Shown here piece by piece: positions 26,193 to 34,262 of a stretch of DNA of 64,000 bases. Numbering within the stretch: the stretch's first letter is position 1; each line of letters starts with the position of its first letter. Under the pieces are notes generated by a model that was given only the letters and a program-made list of their open reading frames with translations, made no database searches and was not told the DNA's origin. Location of the stretch: positions 62,001 to 126,000 of the forward strand of contig CAWEQW010000002.1 in NCBI GenBank assembly GCA_963811365.1. Reading direction: 5' to 3'. The stretch is from CAWEQW01 sp963811365 (GTDB lineage: Bacteria > Actinomycetota > Actinomycetes > Propionibacteriales > Nocardioidaceae). Both the position numbers and the translations under genes were made by a program.

Positions 26193-27107
26193 GTGGCAGA
26201 CAGCGTCGACATCGACCGGCTGGGCCGGATCACCTCCGAGGAGGTGGCCAGCCAGCCTGCGTGCTGGAAGACCGCGCTGCAGCAGGGTCTCAGCGCCCCG
26301 GACGGGCTTCCCGAGCGGGGCGAGGAGGTGCTCGTCCTGGGCTGCGGGACGTCGTACTACCTCGGCGCCGCCTACGCATGGCTCCGCGAGGAGGCGGGCC
26401 ACGGGCGCACCGACGCGCTGATCGCGTCCGAGACGCCGGCCCGGCTGCGCAGCTACGACCGGGTGATGGTGATCAGCCGGTCCGGCACGACCAAGGAGGT
26501 GCTGCAGGCGATGAAGAAGGTGCCCGCCGGCACCCCGGTCGTCGCCGTCGCCGGGGAGCTCGGCACCCCGGTCGCGGAGGGCGCCACCACGGTGGTCGAC
26601 CTGTCGTACGCCGACGAGCGCAGCGTCGTGCAGACGAGGTTCCCCACCTCGCTGCTCACGATGCTGCGCGCCCATCTCGGCGAGGACCCCGACCGGCTCG
26701 CCGCCCTCGCCGACGAGGCGGCCTCGGTGATCGCCGATCCCCAGGTCGCCCCGGCACCGCGCCAGCTGGTCGTCCTCGGGACCGGCTGGGCGGCGGCCCT
26801 GGCCCAGGAGGGCGCGCTCAAGTGCCGCGAGTCGGCCGGAATGTGGGCGGAGGCGTACGCCTCCGGTGAGTACCGGCACGGGCCCATCAGCGTGGCGGGC
26901 CCGCAGACGCTGGTGTGGGCGATGACCCCGCTGACCGACGCACTCGCCGCTGCCGTTCGCGGCACCGGGGCGACCATCCACGAGAGTCGTCGCGACCCGC
27001 AGGTGGAGCTGGTCCACGTCCAGCTGAACGCGGTCGGCTGGGCCAAGGCGGTCGGTCGCGACCCGGATGTCCCGGTGCACCTGAGCCGGTCGGTCGTGGC
27101 GCCGTGA
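26193..27107 (+). CDS. SIS-domain sugar-phosphate isomerase (GlmS/AgaS-like)
   Basis: 304 residues with two SIS domains. Domain 1 has VLVLGCGTSYYLG and the phosphosugar loop MVISRSGTTKEVLQAM; domain 2 has LVVLGTGWAAALAQEGALK and the GlmS-like EAYASGEYRHGPIS. It has no glutaminase domain, so it is not a glucosamine-6-phosphate synthase. Proteins like this act as aldose/ketose or amino-sugar phosphate isomerases (AgaS, FrlB type). Placement between a ROK kinase and a class II aldolase suggests that it turns the 6-phosphate into a ketose phosphate. GTG start with AGG about nine bases upstream. Confidence 0.85.
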   Translation: MADSVDIDRLGRITSEEVASQPACWKTALQQGLSAPDGLPERGEEVLVLGCGTSYYLGAAYAWLREEAGHGRTDALIASETPARLRSYDRVMVISRSGTTKEVLQAMKKVPAGTPVVAVAGELGTPVAEGATTVVDLSYADERSVVQTRFPTSLLTMLRAHLGEDPDRLAALADEAASVIADPQVAPAPRQLVVLGTGWAAALAQEGALKCRESAGMWAEAYASGEYRHGPISVAGPQTLVWAMTPLTDALAAAVRGTGATIHESRRDPQVELVHVQLNAVGWAKAVGRDPDVPVHLSRSVVAP

Positions 27108-27150
27108 GCAGCCGAGAGCACCGCGAGACCCGTCAGGTCGAGGAGGGCAG

Positions 27151-28032
27151 ATGAGTCTGTGCAGCACCGGCGAGATCGTCGTGGCCGCCCGGGAGGGCGG
27201 GCACGCGGTCGGCGCCTTCAACGTGATCACCCTCGAGCACGTCGAGGCGGTCGTGGCCGCCGCGGAGCGCACATCCCTGCCGACGATCATCGCGGTCAGC
27301 GAGAACGCCGTCCGCTTCCACGGCGGCCGGCTGGCTCCCCTGGCACGGGCCGCGGCTGCGGCCGCTGAGCAGTCGTCGGCCCGGCTCGGCCTGCACCTCG
27401 ACCACGTCACCGAGATGGACCTGTTGCGCGAGTCCCTCGACGCGGGGTTCTCGTCGGTGATGTTCGACGCGGGCGCCGCGCCGTACGACGAGAACGTGGC
27501 GGCGACGCGGCAGGCGGCGCAGTGGGCGCACGACCACGGTCTGTGGCTGGAGGCCGAGCTCGGCTACGTCGGTGGGAAGCCGGAGGCGCCCGCCAGCGCG
27601 CACGCCGAGGGTGTCCGCACCGACCCCGACGAGGCGGCTGCCTTCGTCGCGGCGACCGGGGTGGACGCGCTCGCCGTCGCCGTCGGCAGCTCGCACGCGA
27701 TGACGCAGCGGACCGCCAGCATCGACCATGACCTGGTCGGCAGGATCGTGGCCGAGGTTCCCGTGCCGCTGGTGCTGCACGGCTCCTCCGGCGTGCCGGA
27801 CGACGAGCTGGTGCGCGCGGTGGCCGCCGGCATGACGAAGATCAACATCGGCACCGCGCTCAACCTCGCCTACTCCGGCGCCGTGCGACGCCGTCTCGGC
27901 GAGGACCCGACGCTCACCGACCCGCGCACGTACCTGCGGGATGCGCGCAGTGCCATGGCAGACACAGTCGCCACGCTCGCCCGTCTCGTCGGCACTGCCG
28001 GTGAGGCGTCCGGCTCGGCCCCCGGAGACTGA
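27151..28032 (+). CDS. Class II (zinc) fructose/tagatose-bisphosphate-type aldolase
   Basis: 293 residues. Hallmarks of the GatY/KbaY/FbaA fold: VGAFNVITLEHVEAV at the start, catalytic Asp84 and zinc-binding His85 in LHLDHV, ELGYVGG with the zinc-linked Glu, SSHAMT, the second zinc ligand in LVLHGSSG and the phosphate loop KINIGTAL. It cleaves a ketose bisphosphate or phosphate into triose units. GAGGAGGG lies five bases before the ATG; a 43-base gap separates it from the SIS gene. It closes the pathway of the operon. No phosphofructokinase gene is present here, so either a housekeeping kinase acts or the substrate is a monophosphate. Confidence 0.88.
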   Translation: MSLCSTGEIVVAAREGGHAVGAFNVITLEHVEAVVAAAERTSLPTIIAVSENAVRFHGGRLAPLARAAAAAAEQSSARLGLHLDHVTEMDLLRESLDAGFSSVMFDAGAAPYDENVAATRQAAQWAHDHGLWLEAELGYVGGKPEAPASAHAEGVRTDPDEAAAFVAATGVDALAVAVGSSHAMTQRTASIDHDLVGRIVAEVPVPLVLHGSSGVPDDELVRAVAAGMTKINIGTALNLAYSGAVRRRLGEDPTLTDPRTYLRDARSAMADTVATLARLVGTAGEASGSAPGD

Positions 28033-28316
28033 CCCGGCAGCCCGACCGCCCGGCGGCCAGGTCACCCACCAGCTTCGCCACGGTCACCGGGTCGAGGGTG
28101 CGGGCGGCAAGGGTCTCGGCGGCCGAGCCCGAGCCCGTGGCCCCTTGCGGGTACCTCCAGCGGCACGTCGAGGAGGAGGGCTCTACGCGGCGTCCGGGTC
28201 ACGGTGGGGCGAGTTCGGGACGTTCGGACGCTCTGGTCGGGCCCGTCGGCCCTGCGCCGGCGCGGATCCCTGCTGTGAGGCTTCCGGTATCGCCCACGCG
28301 ACACCAGGGAGCCGAC

Positions 28317-28559
28317 ATGGACACGTACCAGCAACACACCTGGAGCCCGGACACGTGGGTGCTGTTGATGCTCGTGATGGTCGTGTTCCTGTTCGCCATC
28401 ACCGCCGTCTTCCTGGTGGGGGTCAGCAAGGCCTGCCAGGCGACGTCGCCCCGCGAAGCCCCGGACCAGGACGAGGACCAGGCGCCGTCGCTGAAGGGGC
28501 CGACAATTCCGGAGTCGGCCGTGCCCGAACAGACGCCCAGCCCCGCGCTGAGCGGCTGA
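28317..28559 (+). CDS. Small single-pass membrane protein (80 aa)
   Basis: 80 residues: a short polar N-terminus, one strong membrane helix (WVLLMLVMVVFLFAITAVFL, about 14-33), then an acidic and proline-rich cytoplasmic or extracellular tail. AGGGAG stands 6-11 bases before the ATG, supporting translation. No family is recognised. It stands alone between the aldolase (284 bases of non-coding DNA before it, where nothing clear is seen) and the convergent PEP-mutase-like gene. Confidence 0.6.
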   Translation: MDTYQQHTWSPDTWVLLMLVMVVFLFAITAVFLVGVSKACQATSPREAPDQDEDQAPSLKGPTIPESAVPEQTPSPALSG

Positions 28560-28719
28560 CCCGCCGCCCGCCTCGACGGTGACCCAGTCCTCGCCGACCG
28601 GAGCCTGGGTCGAGCACGCCCCGTCCGGATCGTCGAGCAGCTCCAGCAGCGGGTACGGGCTCCGGCGGTCGCGCCAGCTACTGAGTCTGCGGATGCGAGA
28701 TCGCCGGTGAGGACCCGCG

Positions 28720-29535
28720 TCAGGAGTCGAAACGGCGCTGTAGGTCGGCGTAGCCGATCGCACCGTCGAGGAAGCCGAGCGTTCCCGACTCGAGCAGCTC
28801 CCGGCCGGCGCGCTCCAGCACGCTGAGCGCGGCTCGCGCCAGGCTGCCGCCGAGGCTCACCCGTGTGACACCCAGCGAGAAGAGCGTCGGCGCGTCGATG
28901 GTGTTCGCCAGCCCCGCCACCACGTTCAGCGGGCCGGGGATCGCCTCCGCAAGCCGGCGGATGGTCTCCTCCTCGACGACGCCGGGCACGAACACGCAGT
29001 CTGCCCCCGCGTCGACGTACCGCGTCGCGCGCTCGACCGTCTCGCCGAAGACGTCCCCGGTCGTGCCGACGAAGTAGGTGTCGGTGCGAGCGTTCAGCAC
29101 GAAGCTGCCGCGCGATGCCGCGGCACGGGCGGCCGCGACCCGGTCGACGGCCTCCTGGATGCCGAACAGCTCTCCCTGTACGGCGTCCTCGAGGTTTGCC
29201 CCCACCACGCCCAGCTCCACCGCCCGGTCCACAGTGCGGCCCACGTCGGCCGCCGTGCCGCCGTACCCGGCCTCGAGGTCCGCGGTCACCGGAACGCTCA
29301 CTGCGTCCACGATCAGACTGACCTGCTCGAGCATCGCGTCCCTCGTCAGCGCTCCGCCGTCCGGGACTCCGCAGGACCAGGCGATGCCCGCGCTGGTGGT
29401 GGCGATGGCGGGGAAGCCGACCTGCTCGAGGATTCGGGCCGAGCCGGCGTCCCACGCGTTGGGGAGCACGAAGCCGGGACCTGCATGCAGGCCGAGGAGT
29501 GCGGCCGCCTTGTCGCGCGGGCTCTGGGTGAGCAT
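28720..29535 (-). CDS. Isocitrate lyase/PEP mutase superfamily enzyme
   Basis: 271 residues. The (alpha/beta)8 fold signatures are clear: FVLPNAWDAGSARILEQVGF, the Asp pair in PVTADLEAGYGG (Mg2+-binding), ANLEDAV and FVLNARTDTYF. The catalytic cysteine of isocitrate and methylisocitrate lyases (KKCGH) is absent, so it belongs to the mutase/hydrolase/oxaloacetate-decarboxylase-like branch (carboxyvinyl-carboxyphosphonate phosphorylmutase-like in many annotations). No phosphonate genes are nearby. The ATG at 29535 is 146 bases from the divergent membrane protein gene. Confidence 0.85.
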   Translation of the reverse strand: MLTQSPRDKAAALLGLHAGPGFVLPNAWDAGSARILEQVGFPAIATTSAGIAWSCGVPDGGALTRDAMLEQVSLIVDAVSVPVTADLEAGYGGTAADVGRTVDRAVELGVVGANLEDAVQGELFGIQEAVDRVAAARAAASRGSFVLNARTDTYFVGTTGDVFGETVERATRYVDAGADCVFVPGVVEEETIRRLAEAIPGPLNVVAGLANTIDAPTLFSLGVTRVSLGGSLARAALSVLERAGRELLESGTLGFLDGAIGYADLQRRFDS

Positions 29536-29609
29536 CGCCCCATCATCGGCGATCACAGTGGTTCGCGACACCCCTCGAGCAGCGGGGGGCGTCTGCTTGT
29601 CTCGACTGG

Positions 29610-29665
29610 TTGACACAAGCCGGTCGGTCGGCGATCCTGGGTTTGTCGCAGTCATGTGACACAAA
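29610..29665 (+). promoter_or_regulatory. Promoter and operator of the membrane protein-GntR operon
   Basis: TTGACA at 29610-29615 is a consensus -35 element; GATCCT at 29633-29638, after 17 bases, is a plausible -10. The word TGACACAA occurs at 29611-29618, covering the -35, and again at 29657-29664; the second copy overlaps the dyad GTCA-TG-TGAC at 29651-29660. Repeats placed over and after the promoter look like binding sites for the YtrA-type repressor encoded by the second gene. Confidence 0.5.
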
Positions 29666-29681
29666 TGATGCGGGGGTGCCG

Positions 29682-30560
29682 ATGTCACTGGTCGTTCTGC
29701 TCGTCGTGGTCGGCGGGCCCTTGGCGTTTGCGGTGCTCGCGCTGGCCGCGGTGTCGTGGCGCCGGGGACGTGTCGACACGCGCCAGGAGTGGACCTTCGT
29801 CCGGCTGACCTGCGCTGCCGCGCTGGCCGTCGGTGGCGTGGTCGCATGGCTGCTGAACGGCAGCCTCGGCCTGGGCCGCGGGACGATGCTGGTGCCGGCC
29901 GTCCTCGGCTTCTTCGCCGTTGCCGGGGTGGCGCTCGGCGAGACCGTGGTGCGACCGAGGCGGCCGGCCGGGCGGCGGACCGCCTCGCTTGCTGCGCGCC
30001 GCGTCGTCGACTACCTACCGGTGGCTCTCACCACCGCGGTCGCCGGGATCGCGGCGGTGGAGCTGGCCACCCTGGCGCTCACGACGGCGACCGCCTCGGC
30101 GGACGACCTGGGACGCGCCGGTCGGCAGGTGGCGGCCCGGTGCGGCAGCGCCGTCAGCGCTGCCTCTCCCTATCCGGGAAGGTTCTACTCGGTGCCGCTG
30201 ATGCTGCTGCTCCTGCTCATCGGCCTGGCCACGGCGGCGGCGTTGGTCGCGGTCGTACGCCGGCCACGGGGCTTCGCGACCGACGACGTGGGCGACGACG
30301 TGCTGCGCGAGCGGTCGGCGACGCGGGTCCTGGCCGCAGGAGGTGCCGCTGTGGCTGCCAGCCACGTGGGCATCGCGTTCTTCGCCGGCACGGCACTGCT
30401 CCGGCTGGACTGTCAGAGCGCCTGGATGGAGCCGGTCGGATGGCTGCTCGTGGCCAGCGTCCCGGTCGCTCTCGCGCTGCTCGTGTGGTTCCTCGGCCGG
30501 ATCGTCAGCCCCGGAGCGGCTCCGGCTCTCGCGCCCGCACACGCTGCGGGGACGCCGTGA
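29682..30560 (+). CDS. Membrane protein of a YtrA-type GntR operon
   Basis: 292 residues with about seven hydrophobic helices and an outside loop containing two cysteines (AARCGS and LLRLDCQS, about residues 163 and 246) that could form a disulfide. No ABC ATPase follows, unlike classical ytr operons. A GGGGG tract about 8 bases before the ATG serves as ribosome site. Its stop overlaps the GTG of the GntR gene. It is probably the main target of that repressor and may deal with envelope stress; the family itself is not recognised. Confidence 0.7.
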   Translation: MSLVVLLVVVGGPLAFAVLALAAVSWRRGRVDTRQEWTFVRLTCAAALAVGGVVAWLLNGSLGLGRGTMLVPAVLGFFAVAGVALGETVVRPRRPAGRRTASLAARRVVDYLPVALTTAVAGIAAVELATLALTTATASADDLGRAGRQVAARCGSAVSAASPYPGRFYSVPLMLLLLLIGLATAAALVAVVRRPRGFATDDVGDDVLRERSATRVLAAGGAAVAASHVGIAFFAGTALLRLDCQSAWMEPVGWLLVASVPVALALLVWFLGRIVSPGAAPALAPAHAAGTP

Positions 30561-30931
30561 GCCTCGTCCTCACGATGGACCCCGACGACCCCACCCCGCC
30601 GTACGAGCAGCTGCGACGTCAGCTCGCCGACCTGATCACGGCGGGACAGCTCGGTCCCGGCGACCGGCTCCCACCGCTGCGCCAGCTCGCAGGTGACCTC
30701 GGCCTGGCCGTCGGCACGATCGCGCGCACCTACCGTGAGCTCGAGCACGAAGGCCTGCTCGTCTCACGCCGCGGCGGCGGCACCCGCGTCGCTGCCGACG
30801 GACGGGCCCCCACGAGCGCCCGCCGCCAGCTGCTCGGCAGCATGGCGGCGGACTTCGTCTCCCGTGCTCGGCAGCTGGGGTTCACCGACGAGGAGATCAC
30901 CGCCGCCCTGGGGCGCCGGCTCCCGCTGTGA
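30557..30931 (+). CDS. GntR-family regulator, YtrA subfamily
   Basis: 124 residues. It has the GntR winged helix-turn-helix (PPYEQLRRQLADLITAGQL, LPPLRQLAGDLGLAVGTIAR, YRELEHEGLLVSRRGGGT) and only a short two-helix C-terminal dimerisation tail, as in YtrA. It has no metabolite-binding domain; such proteins usually repress their own operon and respond to cell-envelope antibiotics or to cold or stress signals. Start GTG overlaps the stop of the membrane protein. Candidate sites are described at 29610-29665. Confidence 0.88.
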   Translation: MSLVLTMDPDDPTPPYEQLRRQLADLITAGQLGPGDRLPPLRQLAGDLGLAVGTIARTYRELEHEGLLVSRRGGGTRVAADGRAPTSARRQLLGSMAADFVSRARQLGFTDEEITAALGRRLPL

Positions 30932-31036
30932 CGTCGAGGCGTCACTGCCGGCGCGGTCCGCGGGACCGGCGCCGGCGGCTCAAGTTGCCGCGTCCGGGCC
31001 ATGGCGGGTGCCGGGTGCGGAGCAGAGGATGGGTTC

Positions 31037-31627
31037 ATGTTCATCGATACCGTGCCCGAGGATGCCGCCGCCGGTGCGCTGGCGGAGTTCTACCGACAGC
31101 AGAAGAGCGCGTGGGGCTTTCTTCCGAACTTCGCCGAGGTCTTCTCGACCCGGCCGGAGGTGGCGCAGGCCTGGGGTCTGCTCAACAAGACCGTGCGTGA
31201 CGGCATGGACCGCCGCCGTTTCGAGATCGCCACCATCGCAGCCGCCCGGGCGCTGCGCTCGACGTACTGCACCGCCGCGCACTCGAAGTTCCTGCGCGAC
31301 GAGTGTGGTGACGAGCCCACGGTGATCGCTCTCGCCCAGGATCCGAGCGGGGCAGGTCTCGACGAGCAGGACCGCGCCGTCTATGCGTTCGCGGCCCAGG
31401 TGGCGCGGGACGCCTCCTCGATCCGACAGCAGGACATCGATGCGCTGCGCGAGCTCGGGCTGAGCGACGCCGACGTCGCCGACGTCGTCTTCGCGGCGGC
31501 CGCCCGGTCGTTCTTCACCCGCGTCCTCGACGGGCTGGGGGCCCGCCTCGACGTCCAGACCGCCGAGACGTTCGCCCCGGAGATCCTCGCGTCCCTGGTG
31601 GTCGGACGGCCCGTCGCCGACAGCTGA
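31037..31627 (+). CDS. Carboxymuconolactone decarboxylase/AhpD-like peroxidase-related protein
   Basis: 196 residues. The N-terminal part (LAEFYRQQKSAWGFLPNFAE) and the motif ALRSTYCTAAHSKFL with C-x3-H are typical of uncharacterised peroxidase-related proteins of the AhpD fold. In true AhpD the motif is CxxC-x2-H; here the first cysteine is Ser or Thr, so only one redox Cys remains. It may protect against peroxide or act on an unknown ring compound. AGAGGATGGG a few bases upstream favours ATG 31037. It is a single gene. Confidence 0.82.
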   Translation: MFIDTVPEDAAAGALAEFYRQQKSAWGFLPNFAEVFSTRPEVAQAWGLLNKTVRDGMDRRRFEIATIAAARALRSTYCTAAHSKFLRDECGDEPTVIALAQDPSGAGLDEQDRAVYAFAAQVARDASSIRQQDIDALRELGLSDADVADVVFAAAARSFFTRVLDGLGARLDVQTAETFAPEILASLVVGRPVADS

Positions 31628-31650
31628 TCCGGAGCCTCGCGTGCGGTCAG

Positions 31651-31887
31651 TCAGTCCTCGGGAAGGGCGGCGAAGGCCCGCTTGGCGTCGTTGTACCAGT
31701 CCATCGACTTCTTGGGGTGCCGCCAGCGGCCCTTCATCGCGTCGCGGGCCGGCTGGTGCGCCGCGTCGCCGGCCTTCTCCGCCTCCTTGAGGTGGCGGTC
31801 CTGCGCCTTGATGACGTCATCGGCACTCGCGCCGTGGTGCTCGAGGTCGCAGGGTCCTCCGAGCGCGCGACAGGTCATGGTCTTCAT
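31651..31887 (-). CDS. DUF1059-like small protein (78 aa)
   Basis: 78 residues. The start MKTMTCRALGGPCDLEHHG contains the DUF1059 signature Cys-x6-Cys, followed by an amphipathic acidic/basic helix and the tail KKSMDWYNDAKRAFAALP. The usual family member is about 60 residues and ends in HVMEAH; the second half here is different. AAGGAG stands seven bases before the ATG, so translation is very likely. Function unknown; the family is often found beside stress genes. Confidence 0.75.
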   Translation of the reverse strand: MKTMTCRALGGPCDLEHHGASADDVIKAQDRHLKEAEKAGDAAHQPARDAMKGRWRHPKKSMDWYNDAKRAFAALPED

Positions 31888-31950
31888 GGTGGTCTCCTTG
31901 TGGTCGGGTTCTGATGGGCTGACGGTCGAGCCGTGCTCGGTGTGACCCGT

Positions 31951-32787
31951 TCAGTGGCGCTGCAGGCCGCCGTCGCGGCGTACGACTCGGGAGAGTACGT
32001 CGGGAGCGGCGCGGAAGGCGACGGCTCGCACCACCCCGTCGCTGATCGTGAAGTCGAAGGCGACCTTGGCCTCGCCGAGGTGGAACCAGGCGCTCCCCGG
32101 TCGGTCACCGACGAACACCGGGAGCGCTGCCTGGGCGCTGCCGTTGAAGAACGAGGCGACCTCGTCGCGGCCCTCGATGCGGCGTGGGGTGCCGACGAGG
32201 ATGGCGGCCTCGTCGGCGGTCACCGAGGCGTCGGGGCTGAGCAGGCGCAGCAGCCGGTCGAAGTCGCCGTTCCTGGCCGCGGTCATGAAGGCGTCGACCA
32301 CCTCCCATGCGGCAAGGCTGTCCTCTGGTTGCGGCTGCGCGACCTTCGCCCGCGCTCGCGAGGCCAGCTTGCGCGCCGCCGTCGGCGTGGTGTCGAGCAC
32401 CGCCGCGATGGTCGGGAACTCGAACCCGAAGCTGTCGTGGAGGACGAAGGCGACCCGCTCGCGCGGGGAGAGCCGGTCGAGCACGACGTGCAGGGCGAGA
32501 CCGACCGTGTCGGCGAGCGCGACGTCGTCGGCCGGGTCGTCGGCAGTCTCGGCGAGCTCCACGTCCTCCACGGGCACGGGGGTGCGAGAGCGCAGCCGGT
32601 CCAGGCACAGGCGGGTGGTCACCGTCGTCAGCCAGGCCGGAAGACTGTCGATGTCGGCATCGGTCAGGTGCAGCCGCAGCCAGGCCTGCTGCACCACGTC
32701 CTCGGCCTCCACGTGGTCGCCGAGGATCCGGCCTGCCACTCGTACGAGCCGTGGCCGCTCTGCCTCGAACAACTCCGTCTGGTCCAC
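31951..32787 (-). CDS. ECF sigma factor with C-terminal SnoaL-like domain (SigJ/ECF41-like)
   Basis: About 278 residues. Sigma region 2 (VAGRILGDHVEAEDVVQQAW) and region 4 (LSPRERVAFVLHDSFGFEFP, AARKLASRARAKV) are followed by a SnoaL/NTF2-like domain from about residue 160 (FMTAARNGDFDRLLRLLSPD). This fused domain replaces a separate anti-sigma factor in ECF41-type proteins and regulates core-polymerase binding. The start is uncertain: GTG 32787 has GGAAGG at 9-base distance, whereas GTG 32796 touches that motif. No carboxymuconolactone or oxidoreductase target is directly beside it, except the CMD-like gene 300 bases away on the other strand. Confidence 0.87.
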   Translation of the reverse strand: MDQTELFEAERPRLVRVAGRILGDHVEAEDVVQQAWLRLHLTDADIDSLPAWLTTVTTRLCLDRLRSRTPVPVEDVELAETADDPADDVALADTVGLALHVVLDRLSPRERVAFVLHDSFGFEFPTIAAVLDTTPTAARKLASRARAKVAQPQPEDSLAAWEVVDAFMTAARNGDFDRLLRLLSPDASVTADEAAILVGTPRRIEGRDEVASFFNGSAQAALPVFVGDRPGSAWFHLGEAKVAFDFTISDGVVRAVAFRAAPDVLSRVVRRDGGLQRH

Positions 32788-32944
32788 GGCATCCACCCTT
32801 CCACCCTGGTCGGTCAACTCACTGACGTACGAGCCGGGCACGGTGTGACCGCTGGGCCCGACGCGGCCAGCGCGGGGTGGTCGCGGAGGGGGTCGCGGTG
32901 GGCTGACGCGGAGGGAACGGGGGTTCGGCGGCATGCGCCTTGTG

Positions 32945-33490
32945 CTACCTGGGCGTGGTGTCGGCGAGACGAGCTTGAAGGTCACGAACGATCGTGCCGA
33001 GCCGTCCCGAGGCGAGCAGCCCGGGACCCAGGGGCCCTGACGGATTCTCACCGACCGGCGGCAGGGTCCGCAGGGCGGCACGCACCTGTGGCGACATGTG
33101 GTCGCACTGCCAGCGGATCTCCTGTTCGACGGCGTCTGGCCGCTGCGGATCCGCGAGGCCGGCGGCGCTTGCGGCATAGGCGGCGGCGCCGAGAGCGTGC
33201 GCGCCCATGTGGCAGACGGCGACCGCCTGCCCGGCGGCCCTGGCGGCTGCCGCTGCGGCAGGGGACGTGGTCTGCCCCGGGCCGACACCACCGGCGAAGC
33301 GACGTCGAATCTCCGTGGCGGTATCCAGCTCTCCCCGGGCGAACGCGCGGGTGCGGGCGATGAGCGTCCGAGGACGGTCATCGTCTGGAGCCTCGGCTTG
33401 GAACAGCCCAAGAACGCGCTCTGCGCAGTCGGCGGCCCAGGCCGCAACAAGGCGGCGGTCGGCCTCGGTCAGCGTCTGTGGAGATCTCAT
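32945..33490 (-). CDS. Imm5-like putative immunity protein
   Basis: 181 residues. The alpha-helical sequence LTEADRRLVAAWAADCAERV followed by FEAEAPDDDRPR-like text (LFQAEAPDDDRPRTLI) and repeated Ala-rich helices with HMGAHALGAAAYA matches the putative immunity protein family Imm5, whose members are linked to polymorphic toxins or stand alone. No toxin gene is adjacent, so this is an orphan. It has no signal peptide. GAGAAG stands six bases before the ATG. Confidence 0.65.
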   Translation of the reverse strand: MRSPQTLTEADRRLVAAWAADCAERVLGLFQAEAPDDDRPRTLIARTRAFARGELDTATEIRRRFAGGVGPGQTTSPAAAAAARAAGQAVAVCHMGAHALGAAAYAASAAGLADPQRPDAVEQEIRWQCDHMSPQVRAALRTLPPVGENPSGPLGPGLLASGRLGTIVRDLQARLADTTPR

Positions 33491-33522
33491 CGGCTTCTCG
33501 CCACGTCCGGCAGGGCCTCTCG

Positions 33523-33945
33523 TCAACGCTGGCCACCCGTGGGCCCCTCAGGCCGGGCCGGCTTCTCGGCGATGAGCTGGATGAGGTTGCCGCAGGTGTC
33601 GTCGAGGACGGCGACGACCGCTGTGCCGATGTCGGTGGGCGGCTGGGTGAAGGCGACGCCTCTGCTGGTGAGTCGCTCGTACTCGCCCTCGACGTCGTCG
33701 ACCGCGAACTGGGCTGACGGGATGCCGTCTTCGGCGAGGGCATGGCGGTACGGCCCCACGGCGGGATGGACGGCGGGTTCCAGCAGCAGCTCGGGTCCGC
33801 CTGGAGAGTCCGGCGAGACGAGAGTGAGCCAGGAGTGCTCGCCGAGGGGGATGTCGTGGTGCTTGGAGAACCCGAGGACGTCGATGTAGAACGCGAGCGC
33901 CGCGCGCTGGTCGTCGACGTAGATGCTCGTCAGCTGGATCCTCAT
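33523..33945 (-). CDS. VOC/glyoxalase-fold protein
   Basis: 140 residues with the paired beta-alpha-beta-beta-beta modules of the vicinal oxygen chelate fold: TSIYVDDQRAALAFYIDVLG at the start and FAVDDVEGEYERLTSRGVAF in the second half, ending DDTCGNLIQLI. Possible metal ligands are scattered as usual. AAAGGA is six bases upstream. Its ATG overlaps the stop of the ArsR regulator (ATGA), so it is the second gene of a small operon and probably the function under ArsR control. Related proteins detoxify or bind small electrophiles. Confidence 0.88.
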   Translation of the reverse strand: MRIQLTSIYVDDQRAALAFYIDVLGFSKHHDIPLGEHSWLTLVSPDSPGGPELLLEPAVHPAVGPYRHALAEDGIPSAQFAVDDVEGEYERLTSRGVAFTQPPTDIGTAVVAVLDDTCGNLIQLIAEKPARPEGPTGGQR

Positions 33946-34226
33946 GGAGTGTCCTTTCCCGTGGTGGGCCACCGCGTGGTGATGGCCTCGAGCGGCTCTC
34001 TGGTGAAGAAGTGCAGCTTGGTGCGGCCCCGCCGTTCGGTCGCCACGAGGCCCGCGTCCTCGAGCACGGCCAGGTGCTGCGAGATCGCTTGGCGGGTGGA
34101 GCCGATGTGGTGACGCATCGTGAGCGCCGTACAGATCTCGAACAGGCTCTGGCCGTCCCTGGCCGCCAGCTCGTCGAGGATGAGGCGCCTGGTCTCGTCG
34201 TCGAGCGCTCTGTAGACGTCGGCCAC
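33942..34226 (-). CDS. ArsR-family helix-turn-helix regulator
   Basis: About 94 residues: ADVYRALDDETRRLILDELA, the recognition helix STRQAISQHLAVLEDAGLV and wing ERRGRTKLHFF, typical of the SdpR-like ArsR branch without a CxC metal site. The reading frame is open to an ATG at 34283, but a full promoter and an operator dyad lie at 34233-34262, inside that stretch, and GTG 34226 falls six bases after the -10 box. The start is therefore set at GTG 34226 with a leaderless mRNA. It is followed by the overlapping VOC gene. Confidence 0.85.
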   Translation of the reverse strand: MADVYRALDDETRRLILDELAARDGQSLFEICTALTMRHHIGSTRQAISQHLAVLEDAGLVATERRGRTKLHFFTREPLEAITTRWPTTGKDTP

Positions 34227-34232
34227 CTGACG

Positions 34233-34262
34233 AGGATATGCAAGTATCTGCTTGCCTATCAA
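34233..34262 (-). promoter_or_regulatory. Promoter with embedded operator of the arsR-VOC operon
   Basis: Read on the minus strand: -35 TTGATA (34262-34257), an 18-base spacer, -10 TATCCT (34238-34233), then six bases to the GTG start. In the spacer, GCAAG and CTTGC form a perfect dyad with a 6-base centre (34240-34255). A repressor bound there would cover the promoter, as expected for autoregulation by ArsR. Confidence 0.65.

Noticed and set aside
20781..28032. A sulfoquinovose or phosphotransferase (PTS)-type pathway
   Set aside because: No sulfo-sugar specific enzyme, GH31-type sulfoquinovosidase or PTS component is present. GH4 with an ABC importer points to a non-phosphorylated glycoside.
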